A stretch of 64,000 nt of DNA. It comes from Chytriomyces cf. hyalinus JEL632. Taxonomy: Eukaryota; Chytridiomycota; Chytridiomycetes; Chytridiales; Chytriomycetaceae. Each line of letters opens with the position of its first letter. The first letter of the stretch is position 1. The notes under the pieces are model-generated. The model was not told the DNA's origin. It worked only from the letters and a program-made list of their open reading frames with translations, and did not search any database. The stretch lies in the NCBI GenBank assembly GCA_025435555.1, contig JAIWWG010000120.1, positions 20,063 to 84,062 on the forward strand. Direction: 5' to 3'. Below, in pieces: positions 8,966 to 21,154 of the stretch. The translations under genes and the position numbers were made by a program.

Positions 8966-9928
8966 CATGTTGTTTGCGCAGTTTCTAATGTCACGAATTC
9001 CTCCTTACATCTGGGCAAATACACAAATATCTCCTTTTCGCCTTTTGATGTTGCATTTGGGGGCTCACTTCTGGTGTTCTTTTGGGCTGACTAATACTGT
9101 TGGCCCCTTGCCGTGCATTGGCTTTCTGACAGTTGACCGTTCAATTGACGGGCTTACGAGAGGTCGCTGGTTGCTTGCTTCCAAAATCCAGCGCCTGGTT
9201 CAGTAGAGGCATAAAAAAGCTAACTTTGTTGTCACTCCGACAGCGCGAATCTTGTTGTGAATCCATTTCTAAAAATGTCCACAAACTCTGTTCAGTTGGA
9301 CAAATATTCTGGTCGCCGTTCAAACCACGCGGCCGGATATTTTTGCCAGTATAAAATTGTCAATATTCGTGCAAAAATATCTGCCATGCAGAAGCTCATT
9401 GTGGGGAAACAGCATTCAGGCGTTCAAAGTCACCGGATTCGAAAACAATACGTGAGTCTTATTCTGGAAGGGGGAAAACAAAAAGGACGCTTGGAAATTG
9501 CTGTTTAAAAAATCGTGAACGTTTGAGGCTTTCAAAATCTCATGCTGATACGATGGCTGATTGTGTGTTAAATCCAGTGTTTAATATACTTTTCGGTTTC
9601 GCTGCGTATTCCAGACTCGCGTCTGGTGGTTTCTTTATTCCAGGCATGTATGTGGCGATTTCGGAGGAAATTTGATGCTGGAAACGCGCTTGCACATATA
9701 TATGTATTGTGAGCAAACGCTTATTTTCGATCGCGATTCCGGAAGTGAGAGTTTCTCAGACTTCCAGCCAATAGAAAGTCTCAAAAAGATGGGCTTCTCA
9801 AACTTATAGCAAGTAGGAAGTTCGTACGTGTTGCCCCGACATCATCGTCGCTGTTTTTTTGACCAAAAAAAAAACTTGACAATTTCAAACACAAAATAAA
9901 CTTAACCTCAAACAAACACACAACTCAA
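8966..9928 (+). other. Spacer and promoter region of copy F
   Basis: There is no convincing gene. Near the 3' end are a CCAAT-containing CCAGCCAATAG (about 9767), a run of A followed by the shared motif TTGACAATTTC (about 9874-9884), and an A/C-rich 5' leader to the ATG at 9929. The rest shows only short open frames without recognisable motifs. Confidence 0.5.
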
Positions 9929-10951
9929 ATGAGAGCCCGACATATCCCGGAGCTGCTGCTGCACTTCCAGCTGTTTCATAGATCTGCTTCTTTCCCTCTC
10001 AACTACATTACAAATGGGGACATGTGTGCTCGAAACGACGGTTGCGCGTGCGCGAGCACAGCACACGAATACTCGTTACCTGTTTAGTGCGACAGAGGTG
10101 CTTATTGCTCCGTAGAATACGCTACCACTGTCGCAACAAAGTCAATCGCCCGCATGGCCTGTGTCTTATCATTATGCCAACACAACACACAATTCCTTAC
10201 AAGCGGTCCGTGCATGTGCGTTGGATCGACTGCCACGGAATCCGCAATTTGCGGACGTGGTGCAGTGTGCACGTCGCTTGGAGAATGCCAATGCCGAGAC
10301 GCGACTTTGGGAGACGGTTTCACGTGCAATACACCTTCAAAAGCTCATTGCACCGGACAAGGAGCCGTGACTTCTCAAGCGGAGGGATTTTCGGCTGACT
10401 ATAAGACATGCGGCACTGGGTCACCATCCGGGAACAAATGCTCAGCAACACGCCAGAAGTGCTACTTGGATTCTCATCATGTGTCTTCGATATCATCGAA
10501 TGACCAAACCATTGGCGCATTTAAAACGTGCCTAAGAACTTGCAGCAATGATCAAGAAGGGCCCTGTTATTGTGAGCCATTAAGAAAAGGCGTTAACGCG
10601 AGCCAAACTTGCACATCCCCAACAACAACATCCACTTCTACTTCTACCACCATCCAAACACGCGTTTATGGTATTCCAAATGCGCCAAAATACCCCAAAG
10701 CAGCTCCCAAAAAGCTGTCCAAACACTACTGTGAGCAAGTATACGCACACTCTGACCTATTCTCAGACAGCAAGTACGATGGATTGTGGAATGCCGTTGA
10801 CGATCCGGCGCAAACCTTCCGCGACATTGCGGGTAAGGTACTGGTTGAAGAATTTGAATACCAAGCATTCAAAAAGTACACGGCCAAGTTGAAGCAGTGT
10901 TTGGATCAAAGCGAGGATGTACATAGGCATCGTCGCAAGGCAGTGGAGTGA
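9929..10951 (+). CDS. Secreted Cys-rich / mucin-linker / C-terminal-domain protein (copy F, one in-frame TAG)
   Basis: This is the most complete member of the family. One frame of 340 codons runs from ATG 9929 to TGA 10951, interrupted only by TAG at 10085-10087, where other copies have Thr in LPVTC. Order: leader with signal peptide character (residues 1-24), FPLNYITNG, a Cys-rich ectodomain of about 185 residues with many CxC-spaced pairs (ACALSTAHEY-type, CMCVGSTATES, CQCRDATLGDGFTC, QEGPCYC), a short Thr/Ser linker (about 230-240), then the C-terminal domain from TRVYGIPNAPKYP through HYCEQVYAHSDLFSDSKYD, LWNAVDDPAQTFRDIAG and KQCLDQSED. I recognise no named domain; parts of the ectodomain look EGF-like. 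It is either a very recent pseudogene or a gene with stop readthrough. TAG ends other genes in this window, so the codon is not reassigned. Confidence 0.6.
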
Positions 10952-11435
10952 AAGGGCAGTTGTCGCGGAGATTCTCATCATTCTCCATCTCCTCGGATAT
11001 TTATTCTTTTAATCGGGCCAAGAAACCAATACACCAAACAGATGCTGTTGTTTGTTGCTACTGGTTTCATCTTGTGTTTTTGCTTGTACCGACTGTCACT
11101 GTTTTCCGCCTGCTGCATCGGGGATATCTTAATGTCAAAACAAGACCAAGCAGTATATTATGACAGCAGCTGCTTGGCACACCGACGACCCATTCCCACA
11201 TGAGGAATGTCCCGAAGGCTTGGGTTTGAATGTGCGCAAATGATTGGTCGGCGTTGGCGGATCCGATAAGCATGCGCAACATTTATCTCGTTCAAACGCG
11301 CGCTAATTGGTCAACGCAAATCCCGCATTTATTGAAAAAACAAAACGCAAAAAAGGCCGTGACCTTAAAAAGAGAGGGCCCAGTCCCTCAAAATGGCTTT
11401 AAACTAGACCAGAATTCACGTGTCAAAACGGTCAA
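10952..11435 (+). other. Intergenic region
   Basis: About 480 bases between copy F and the ferric reductase gene. It contains only short open frames. The last 150 bases are A-rich and are likely the ferric reductase promoter and 5' UTR. Confidence 0.4.
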
Positions 11436-13210
11436 ATGCACATTCCCTACACTCCTGCCCAATGGCTCTTTGGTGCCGTGTCCCTTGCAAGCTTCCCAGC
11501 CTCACTCGTCGTGGTGTACTACATGATGGACAACCGTAGCTGGTGCTTATCCGACCATTGCGTCACAGGTGCTGTCGCACCACAAATCCGCATCTCGCTC
11601 GCAGTGTTTTACGGCTTCCTGGCTTTCACTGCGACCGTAATTCTGGCTTCCAAGCAAGTTCCCGGAATTCGCCGAATTCTTGGCAAAAGAATCTACCCAG
11701 GAACCACCATTTCTTTTGGCGAGCTTGGCTGGCTTCTGGGTGTGCTCATCATCTGCTGTATCGGGTTACCGGCAACCTACTGGCGCTACTGGTGGGACCG
11801 GCGTGGCGACAAATTTATCCAGCAATACTCTTGGATCCGACTTGTGCACCACACGTTCATGATGGTCAGCGGTGATTGTGTGGCTGTCCTGATGGGATTC
11901 TTGTACATTCTTCCGTCCAAAAACTCGTTCTTTGCCACGTTCCTCGACATTCCTTACACTTCCATGGTCCGCATGCACATCTGGATTGGTTTCGGTAACC
12001 TGGCGTTAGCCTTCAGCCACTTTGTAGCGTACCTGCTGTCCTACAACCTGACCAAAGACGGTATCATGTCAAACCTGTTTCGCGGCGCAGAGAGTAGAAC
12101 ATGGGGCAAGGGCGGTTATTACCTGCTGATTGGTTTTGCCGCATTCTGGGTCCTTGTGATTATTGTTGGCAGCTCATTGGCGATTGTTCGGCGCAAGTTT
12201 TACAACATATTCTTTTATACGCATTTCTTGACGTATGTGTACACGGTCATGGTCTACCTGCATGCACAGAGCATGGCGTACTTTTTGATGCCTGGTAGGT
12301 TTTCTCATTCTGTCCTCATATGTCTCCAATTACTCAAACAACGACAACAGGTCTCTTCATGTGCATTATCGATGTCGGAATCCGCACATTCGCCACCTTC
12401 TACCAAGACAAAATTGCCAACGTTGTCTTTGAAGAGTCTGGGTACATCACCGTCACAGTCGCAACAACCAAAGCCAACACCGCCAAACCAGGTCAATTCA
12501 TGCGCGTCAACCTCCCATCCGTCTCCAGGTTTGAATACCACCCATGGTCCATTGCCTACTCGGACGCAAAGACTGTCACGTTCATGTTTGCGCCAAGCGT
12601 CAAAGCAAGTGAATGGAGCACACTCGCGGCAAACTGGTTGCAGTCAAGTCAACAAGATGGATTCGGTTCCATCGTACTACAAGGTCCTTATGGCAAAGCA
12701 ATGGATATGGTCGTGTATGGCAAGTCGAACAATGTGGCCGTGTTTTACGTGGGAGGTACAGGCCTGGCCGCCTCCATTGCCGCGATTCACAAGATTCTGG
12801 AAGATAACAAGACAAAAGACATTCCCACCAAAGTGGTTCTATGCTGGTCTTCCAGGTCTGGCGGAACATCAAACATGTCACTCATTCAAGAATGGATCAA
12901 GACTGGTAGAGTCGTGCTCGAGCTGCGTGAAACTGCTGGCGCGGATCAGGATAAATCAGAGCAAGTCGTTACACAACTGGATGGAGAAAAGAGCGAAATC
13001 GTGTTTTCCGGACGTGCAAGCTTGGAAAGCGTACTGGAAAAACATGTGAAGCCCATGTTGGTTGGTAGTGAGATGCTTGTGCGAGTGGGTGTTTTTATTT
13101 GCGGACCAGCTGGGTTGACACGGGATGGGTTGCGGGATGCAGATAGCTTTGCTAAGGAGAACAAATCAGCGAGTGTTGTTGAGGTTGAGGCTGAGAGCTA
13201 CGAGCTTTGA
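11436..13210 (+). CDS. Ferric/cupric reductase-type flavocytochrome (FRE/NOX superfamily)
   Basis: Membrane flavocytochrome that moves electrons from NAD(P)H through FAD and two haems to an acceptor outside the membrane, typically Fe3+ in fungi. Exons are 11436-12294 and 12351-13210; the 56-base intron joins CCT G|GT so the protein reads LMPGLFMC. The N-terminal half has about seven membrane segments with His pairs expected to hold haem (RLVHHTFMM; HIWIGFGNLALAFSHF; YTHFLTYVYTVMVYLHA). The C-terminal half has the FAD site EYHPWSIAY, the NAD(P)H loop VGGTGLAAS and the late FICGPAG motif. About 572 residues. No EF hands, so not a NOX5 type. Specific substrate is inferred. Confidence 0.9.
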
Positions 13211-13914
13211 ACGAGAGTTGGGTTGCAGTTTTGAGGACCTGGGAGTTTATTGATAGCCCCATTGCGATAGAGAGAAAAATGATACCGAGTAACCAAATAT
13301 AATTAATGCCGTTAATTTTGGTAACTGCTACCGGAGCCACAACGCTTAGTTGCATGGAACTGAACTCGTGTCGGACAATTTCAAGTGAGGCAAAATTGCC
13401 AGAAAAATTGCAGATTGGCCCGTAAACTACCAGCAACCGTCGCAACTCTATTCTTCGCAAGTTTCATAGACTGCCAAAAAGCACCTGCATTGTAACAGGA
13501 TGCTGAAAGAGAACGAGATTCCCACCAAAAGTAGTGTCTTGCTCAAGGTTAAGAGGGGACAGTAAACATGTTGCTCCTTTATGTATAGATCAAGCATGGA
13601 CGAGTTGTCCTCGAGCTGCACGAAGCGCCCAGCACGGACTTTTGAAGAGTCAGCACAGGCATTTTTTCGCAATCATTGGATGCTGGCAATGAACTCGCCG
13701 GCACCGTTGGCGAGAGTTCTTTTATGCACGTGTGATACCCTTGTTTGCGAGCGGGAAAGTGCTGGTTCGTGCGGATGCATTTAAAAGCGGCGCGGCTGGA
13801 CTGACTCTTGATGCTCTGCGTCAAGCACATCCATCAGGTTGCGGCAGAGAGCAAGCCGGCGTGGCTCCCATAAATAAGTAAAATATTTTCATTTTTCGTT
13901 GAAACATTTAAAAA
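13211..13914. other. Intergenic region with an uncertain minus-strand frame
   Basis: Three overlapping minus-strand frames (13152-13460, 13448-13672, 13579-13830) include two hydrophobic stretches (LLLVGISFSFSILL and YIWLLGIIFLSIAMGL) that could make a small membrane protein if spliced. No family is recognised and the first overlaps the end of the ferric reductase gene, so no gene is called. The last 60 bases are AT-rich and form the RanBP1 leader. Confidence 0.25.
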
Positions 13915-15040
13915 ATGACCGAAGAGGAGAAAACAACCATCGCTGTCGACCAGGTGATCCGTCAAAGACCCGTCAACCACTGCCCCTGTAGCGAGACAAC
14001 ACTGTGCGGACATCCCTCTGGACCCACACTCAGCGAATGCATACATCAGTATGCCCGACACTCCCTCCCTGCATCCCCCGACGCAGCAACCTTGTCTGAC
14101 CAACACAACTTATCAAAACAACAAAAAACGCACAGACACCAACCACAGATGCCGCTGCCACCGAAGAAGACGGCGAAGTCGAGGCATCCCCCGAAGTCCA
14201 CTTTGAACCCGTTGTGAAGCTGGAGCAGCTCGAAGAAGTCAAGACGTTTGAGGAGGACGAAGATGTATTGTTCAAGATGTGAGTGTTACGTGTGGCTTTT
14301 TTACATTCATTATATGGGTCCTTGGGAGAATTCTAGTTTCCTGCGTGAGTGTTGGGGAAATGCGAGTGGTTGAGGGATGGGCGGATGTGGTTAAGCTGCG
14401 CTCCACTTTTCTGAACAACAAAGACATCAAAAACAGGCGTGCCAAGCTGTTCCGCTTCGATAAACCCAACAACGAATGGAAGGAGCGTGGAACGGGAGAT
14501 GTTAAGCTGCTTCAGCACAAGGAAACGAAAAAGATTCGTGTGCTCATGAGACGTGACAAGACGCACAAGATTTGCGCAAACCATTTCAGTTTTGTGCTTT
14601 TTTTTCATACATCTTGGCGTGGTTTTGTTGGAATTTTTGGTTTGCTGACAGTGGGTCCCTGTTTTTTTTTTCCAGTCACCCAAGAAATGACCTTGAACCC
14701 AAACGTCGGATCAGACCGTTCGTGGGTGTACTCCGTTGCTTCTGACTTTGCCGAGGGAGAAGCTCGTAACGAGCTGCTTGCGATTCGATTCGGAAACTCA
14801 GAAAGTGAGTCCATCAAAACCCATGAAAAAAAGAAAGGCGCTGACAAGTTTTCTTGACTTCTCTCACCAAAACAAAAAGATGCCGACAAGTTTAAGGAAG
14901 AGTTTCGCAAGTGCCAAGCTCTCAACTTGGACACTGAAAACAAGGAGCTCGCTGCAGCTGGACAGCCGTTGAAGGAGGCTGCAAAGGAGGAAGAATCTTC
15001 GGACGATGAGGATGAGTCGGATGAGGAGACTGATCTCTGA
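13915..15040 (+). CDS. YRB1: Ran-binding protein 1 (RanBP1/Yrb1)
   Basis: Cytoplasmic cofactor that binds Ran-GTP and stimulates RanGAP-driven hydrolysis, releasing cargo after nuclear export. Five exons: 13915-13953, 14136-14278, 14437-14588, 14676-14804, 14880-15040; every junction keeps frame and gives 207 residues. The single RanBD contains [64 protein letters not shown] and [20 protein letters not shown]. An acidic tail ([17 protein letters not shown]) ends the protein. The Met-Arg split across intron 2 (AT|G CGT) matches the family exactly. It lies 87 bases before the next gene. Confidence 0.96.
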
Positions 15041-15127
15041 GGGAAGAATGTGTGCGTTGTGTTTGGATTTGCTTGAACAAGAACTGAGGCTGAAATTTAT
15101 ATAAAAAACAACATCAAACCTTAAGAA

Positions 15128-16047
15128 ATGGCCGCATACGAAAGCCTGGTTCTTGGGGCCACTGGGGCTGTAGGCAGCCAAGTCGTGTCGCAGCTGGTGC
15201 AATCACCACTGTGCACACGTGTCTTTGCTCTCACGAGAAGACAACTCTCCGCGTCCGAGAAGGCCGACAAGTTTGGGTCTGAGGCAGCCAATTCACCCAA
15301 ACTGGATGTGAAAGTGGTTGACTTTGACGCGCTTAAGCAGCAGGACTTCAACGTTGGTCGCGATGGAAAGACACCGGAGGCCGTGTTCTGCTGTCTGGGC
15401 ACCACACGAGGAGGTGATCACTCATCCCAAAATATGTGTTTGGCGCGGCTCTTATATCGATTCGCTTGGTTCTATTTTGCAGACGCTGGGTCGGACGAAG
15501 CATTCATCAAAGTGGATCACGACTATGTTGTGTCTAGTGCAAAGTGTGCCAAGGACGGTGGCTCCACTTACTTTGGGCTCGTGACATCTGCGGCAAGCGT
15601 CATTCGCAACTAAAAAGATTGTTCATATCCGCGTCTCTTAACTCTCTCTTCTTTGCAAAATCACACAGGGCGCCAGCAAGAACAGTTTCTTTCTTTACCC
15701 ACGCACAAAGGGCTTGGTTGAAGAAGCCGTGAAAGGAAACGGATTCGAACGACTCTCCATCTTCAGACCGGGTTTGCTAAACCGTGCGGAAAGTTCACGA
15801 AAGTGGGAGTGGGTCGCAAACTGTATTATGGCTGGGGTAAATGCTGTTTTGATTCCTGGGAGTATACACTGATTCTTTCTCACTCTTTTTCTGTCTTCCT
15901 TCTTGTACGCCTCTCTCCCCACTCTGTCCATGTGCATCGCAGGTCGACACAAAAACAGTGGCAGCCGCCATGATCCGCGACTTTGAAGCAAGAGACGGAA
16001 AGCAGCGCGAATTTTCCGACGCTCAGATTCGCGAACTTGGAAAGTAA
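15128..16047 (+). CDS. NAD(P)-binding oxidoreductase of the HTATIP2/TIP30 type
   Basis: Atypical short-chain dehydrogenase. Four exons: 15128-15413, 15483-15598, 15669-15836, 15943-16047. The Rossmann dinucleotide motif is near the N-terminus (VLGATGAVGSQVV), followed by the TIP30-like CCLGTTRGDAGSDEAF, VDHDYV, a segment where the catalytic YxxxK is LYPRTKGLVEE, and FRPGLLNR. About 224 residues, normal for the family. The second 5' splice site (GTCATT) is weak. In fungi this family is close to Fmp52, a mitochondrial outer-membrane protein; no targeting signal stands out here. Substrate unknown. Confidence 0.85.
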
Positions 16048-16122
16048 GAATATGAAAGAAATACCGGCTGCTCCTGGAAGCCGTGTTTGATGATTGCGAA
16101 TAAATATAAACCAGATAAAAAT

Positions 16123-19100
16123 ATGACCTTCAACAAGGTGGGCCCAACACGCACACACTTCATACACCATCAACTGCCGTCTGAACCAACAACCACTCAC
16201 AGACACGCGTATTCATTGATCGTGGCGGCACATTCACAGACTGCATCGCATTCGCTCCTAACAGAGATCCAATCGTCATCAAGCTCCTCTCCGAAGACCC
16301 GGCAAATTACGCTGATGCCCCCACAGAAGCCATCCGCCGAATCCTCCAAATCACGCTCGGGAAAGACATTCCACGAGAGCAGCCGCTAGACACGACTTCC
16401 ATTGGTACCAAAACGGCATGGTCCCTTTCTCGATTTCTTGATGCATACTGACGCCTGCGCTCCCATCTCAGAGCTCATTAGGATGGGCACTACTGTCGCA
16501 ACAAACGCTCTGCTAGAACGCAAAGGAGAGTCCGTTGCGTTGTTTGTGACGAAAGGATTCAAGGATATTCTCCACATTCAGAACCAGGTCTTTTGCTTTC
16601 GCTTGTGTGGGGTTTTTTGTTTTACACTCCAAAACCAACAACTCGAAATCCAGGCGCGTCCGAAAATCTTCGATCTAGAAATAGCCATGCCGGGAGTGCT
16701 GTATGAAACCGTAGTTGAGGTGGACGAGCGAGTTTCGCTTGTGGGGTACACGGCCCATCCGAAGGGAAAAGTCGAGGACGACGATATCCCCAAGGACGAC
16801 CCAAGCTATGTCAAAGGGATCACGGGAGAGTGGGTTCATATTCGGAAAAATCTCGGTACGAGCTTCATGTGATTGCACCACAAAATTCAAACTCATAAAA
16901 ATAAACATTCCGCAGACATGGATCACGTCAAGCAATCCCTCGAAACCGTGTTCAACAAAGGAATCCGCAGCATCGCCATCTGTCTCATGCATTCCTTCAC
17001 ATTCACGGCGCACGAACTGCAAGTTGCGAAACTCGCTGCATCCATGGGCTTCACAAACATCTCCACATCCTCACAACTCTCTCCAACAATCAAACTCGTT
17101 CCCCGCGGGAACTCTGCCGTTACAGACGCGTACTTGACACCCTCCATCCGCCGATACATTCAAGGCTTTAAATCCGGATTCGACGCTGGATTGACGGAGG
17201 GTGGGCGAGTCCAGGTGCAGTTTATGAAGAGTGATGGTGGGCTTGCGGATGTGCGGGAATTTAATGGGCTTGGTGCGATTTTGAGTGGACCCGCTGGGGG
17301 TGTCGTCGGGTATGCGTTGACTTCGTTTGATCCAGAGAATGGGACTGCTGTGATTGGGTTTGATATGGGTGGAACGAGTACGGATGTATCGAGGTATGCG
17401 GGACGGTATGATCATGTGTTTGAAACAACAACGGCGGGCATCACGATTCAAGCTCCGCAGTTGGATATTAGCACCGTTGCCGCCGGTGGCGGTTCCAGAT
17501 TGTTTTTCAGAAATGGCATGTTTGCAGTAGGGTGAGTGTCCTACAGCTGCTGCATTGAAAAGAAAAAAACACCACTGACTCAGTCATTTGATCAGCCCAG
17601 AAAGCGCAGGTGCAAACCCTGGCCCAACATGCTATAAAAAAGGTGGACCTCTGGCAATTACGGACGCAAATCTCTTGCTTGGCCGTCTCATTCCAAGCTA
17701 TTTTCCCAAAATCTTTGGCAAAACTGAAAAAGAAGCCCTCGATGCCACCGCAACAAAACGCGCCTTTGAACAGCTCTCAAAAGAAATCAACCGCAAAAGC
17801 TCCAAAAAAATGTCGCTCGATGAAATCGCGTACGGGTTTGTTGAAGTTGCGAACGAAGCCATGTGTCGCCCCATTCGGCAATTGACACAAGCCAAAGGGC
17901 ATGATACTTCGAAACATATTCTGGCCTGTTTTGGTGGTGCGGGTGGTCAGCATGCCTGTGCTATTGCAAAGTCGCTTGGCATCAAAACGATTTTGATTCA
18001 TCGACACTCGGCGATTTTGTCTGCGTATGGATTGTCTCTGGCTGATATTGTTCATGAAGTTCAAGAGCCCTGGTGCGTTCGTTTTTTGATTTTTGGGGTT
18101 TGCGTTAGCCGTCTGACTTTTTTATTCGGTGGTTGGTCAGCCAGGAAACATTTGACTTGAATAAGTTGAAAAGCATTTCTGATCGAATCGAAGCCATGTC
18201 CAAAGATTCGACTGAATTACTGAAGAAGCAAGGATTCACGCATGAGAATATTGTTATTGAACCATACTTGAACCTTCGCTATCAAGGTGGGCCTAACTAG
18301 AACATTGGGGAAGGATAAGCAAAAACTAACACACATCACAGGAACGGATACTTCCATGATGACCCTCAAGCCACACGGAAGCTCAGATTTTGCGAGCGTC
18401 TTTATCCAAAACCACAAGACGGAATTTGGCTTCATCCTTCCCGACAGACCCATCATCATTGACGATATTCGAATCCGCGCAATCGGGAAAGGCTCATCGA
18501 ATCAGTCCGCCTCAGGAACCCAAGTTCACAAGGAAATTGCTACCATGACACGAACACGTATCGATGCATCACAAGCTAAATCGATTGAAACCACATACTG
18601 GGCCGGTGGCCGTCAAGACACACCCGTATTTATGCTCTCAGACCTAGAAACAGGGCACGAAATTTCTGGGCCAGCATTAATCATTGACGCAACAGCGACG
18701 CTTGTCGTTGAGCCCAACTGCACTGCCCTCATCACAACTGAGCACGTTGTCATCCTAGTTAAAAACACAAGCTCAAAAAAATCAACCCCTGCTGGAGACT
18801 CTAGCGGCGTCGAAAAAGATCCAATCATGTTGAGCGTGTTTGGACACCGGTTCATGTCGATCGCCGAGCAAATGGGTCGCACACTCCAAAAGACAGCCAT
18901 CAGCACAAATATCAAGGAACGGCTCGACTTTTCATGCGCATTGTTTGGTCCCGACGGTGGTCTTGTTGCAAACGCGCCACATATCCCCGTCCACTTGGGA
19001 TCCATGCAAGAGGCGGTGCGCTGGCAAATGAAGCATTTGGATGGAAAGATTAAAGACGGCGATGTGTTGATGACAAACCATCCTGCAGCGGGAGGATCTC

Positions 19101-20825
19101 ATTTACCCGATATTACCATCATCACGCCCGTATTTTCCGGTGGACAGATTGTATTTTTTGTCGCGAGTCGCGGACATCATGCCGATATTGGTGGTATCCA
19201 ACCAGGCAGCATGCCACCCAATTCATGTGAATTGTACCAGGAAGGAGCTGCCGTCAAGTCGTTTCATCTTGTAAAGGACGGTGTGTTTGATGAACAAGGC
19301 GTCACAAATATTCTTGTGCATGAACCGGCACAGTATGAAGGATGCAGTGGGTCTAGATGTTTGAGCGACAATTTGTCGGATTTGAAGGCACAGGTTGCTG
19401 CGAATCAGAGAGGGATTTTGCTTGTGCAAGGTTTGATTGAGGAGTATGGTGAGTGCTTATAGTTGTATCTGTTTTTGTGATTATTCTGTTTTTGCTCATG
19501 ATTTTTGAATGTTTTCTACAGGGCTTCATGTCGTTCAAGCGTACATGCACTTTATTCGTGAAAACGCCGAAGTTGCCGTCAGAAACAGTGAGCACCATTT
19601 TCGTTTTTCGCAGCAGACAATGCATTCCCCAAAAATCCGGGCACTCAAATACTCTTCAATTTCTTAACGTTAGTGCTGATTGAAGCCAGCAAAAAAACGA
19701 GCCCTATCCTCGAAGCGGAAGAGTACATGGATGACGGGTCTGCCATAAAGCTGTCCATCAAAATCAACTCCAAAGATGGAAGCGCAGTGTTTGATTTCAC
19801 TGGAACTGGGCGTGAGGTTTGTTCCCATATTCCTATATTCCTGCGCGACATGTCTGTCCGCCTGAATAGTTTTTGTTTTTTCAAAGGTGTACGCCAATAC
19901 GAACGCACCAAAATCCGTCACATACAGTGCAATCATTTACTGTCTGCGGTGCTTGATCAATTTGGACATGCCATTGAATCAAGGCGCGCTTCAACCCATC
20001 AGCATTATTATTCCGGACGGGTCTCTGCTGAATCCATCGGAAAAGGCCGCCGTAGTTGGAGGAAACGTTTTGACATCTCAAAGATTATGTGACGTGATTT
20101 TGAAAGCGTTTGGCGCATGCGCTGCGAGCCAGGGTATGTTTTCGTGGTTTCTTTTTTGGGGCGATCAAAAAATACCTAATTGGGTCGTGATCCATTTTTT
20201 TACAGGTTGTTGCAACAATTTCACTTTCGGAAGCGGTGGAAAGGATAAAGACGGAAACGTCCACGGCGGGTTCGGATACTACGAAACCATTGCCGGCGGA
20301 AGCGGCGCCGGCCCGACATGGAACGGCCGCAGCGGCGTACACACGCACATGACAAACACTCGAATCACAGATCCAGAAATCCTCGAACGACGGTACCCAG
20401 TTCTTTTACGCCAATTTGGCTTACGGCCCAATTCTGGAGGCGACGGTCTGTTTAGAGGAGGCGACGGGGTTGTAAGGGAGCTTGAATTTTTGGAGCCATT
20501 GAATGTTTCGATGCTTTCGGAGAGACGTGTTTTCAGGCCGTACGGATTAGCCGGTGGTGAAGCGGGATCGACGGGGTTGAATTTGTTGCAGCGGAAGGGA
20601 CAGCCTGCCGTGAATTTTGGCGGCAAGAATGCGACGGTTGTGAATGCTGGGGATGTGATTACAATCATGACGCCGGGTGGGGGTGGGTATGGAGGGAAAG
20701 GTGATGTCAAATCAGCGACACGGGCATCGAAACGCAAGAGTGCCGGCAGTGTTGGAGCTAGCAAGGTGTCGAGACTGGGCGGTGGTAGTCTTGGGGCTAT
20801 GGAAGAAACCCAGCGTGATTTCTGA
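16123..20825 (+). CDS. OXP1: 5-oxoprolinase (ATP-hydrolysing), HyuA-HyuB fused
   Basis: Cleaves 5-oxo-L-proline to glutamate with ATP, in glutathione turnover. Twelve exons: 16123-16137, 16203-16404, 16472-16587, 16654-16855, 16916-17531, 17596-18072, 18141-18286, 18342-19448, 19522-19587, 19674-19816, 19887-20133, 20206-20825. The sum is 3957 bases, 1318 residues (human OPLAH 1288). The tiny first exon encodes MTFNK and splices to [14 protein letters not shown]. HyuA part: [44 protein letters not shown]. HyuB part: [62 protein letters not shown]. Both halves look intact. It starts 75 bases after the preceding stop. Confidence 0.96.
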
Positions 20826-21154
20826 TTGGTTTGTTTTGTAGGATTTTTTGGTGTTTAGCATCAAAAGCTGGTTGACATTTTGGTAAAGAGAGACAAGACT
20901 CAAATTTACGTGCTCAGTAAAGACTCTCAGAAGTTTCAAAAAGTCATTGGTCGTGAGGAGGGAAGAGCACATTCAAGCATTGTGATGTCGCGACTTGTCA
21001 AGTAGTTGTTGTGGGCTGTTTTTGTCATTGTATGAAATTCCAAGGAAACGCATTGTTTGAGTGAGGCACAGTGAAAGTAAGCGAGACATAGCAACGCATT
21101 GTTCCTTCTTGCAGCGCGTATCAGCAGGCCGTTGGTCGTCAACACTGCCGAAGC

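Noticed and set aside
10085-10087. Reassignment of TAG as a sense codon
   Set aside because: TAG ends the 21155 membrane-protein gene and the RNase H2B gene at sensible positions, so it is a normal stop in this genome.
11436-13049. 537-codon unspliced reading of the ferric reductase locus
   Set aside because: It runs through the 56-base intron and enters the wrong frame, losing the FAD and NAD(P)H motifs that the spliced form has.
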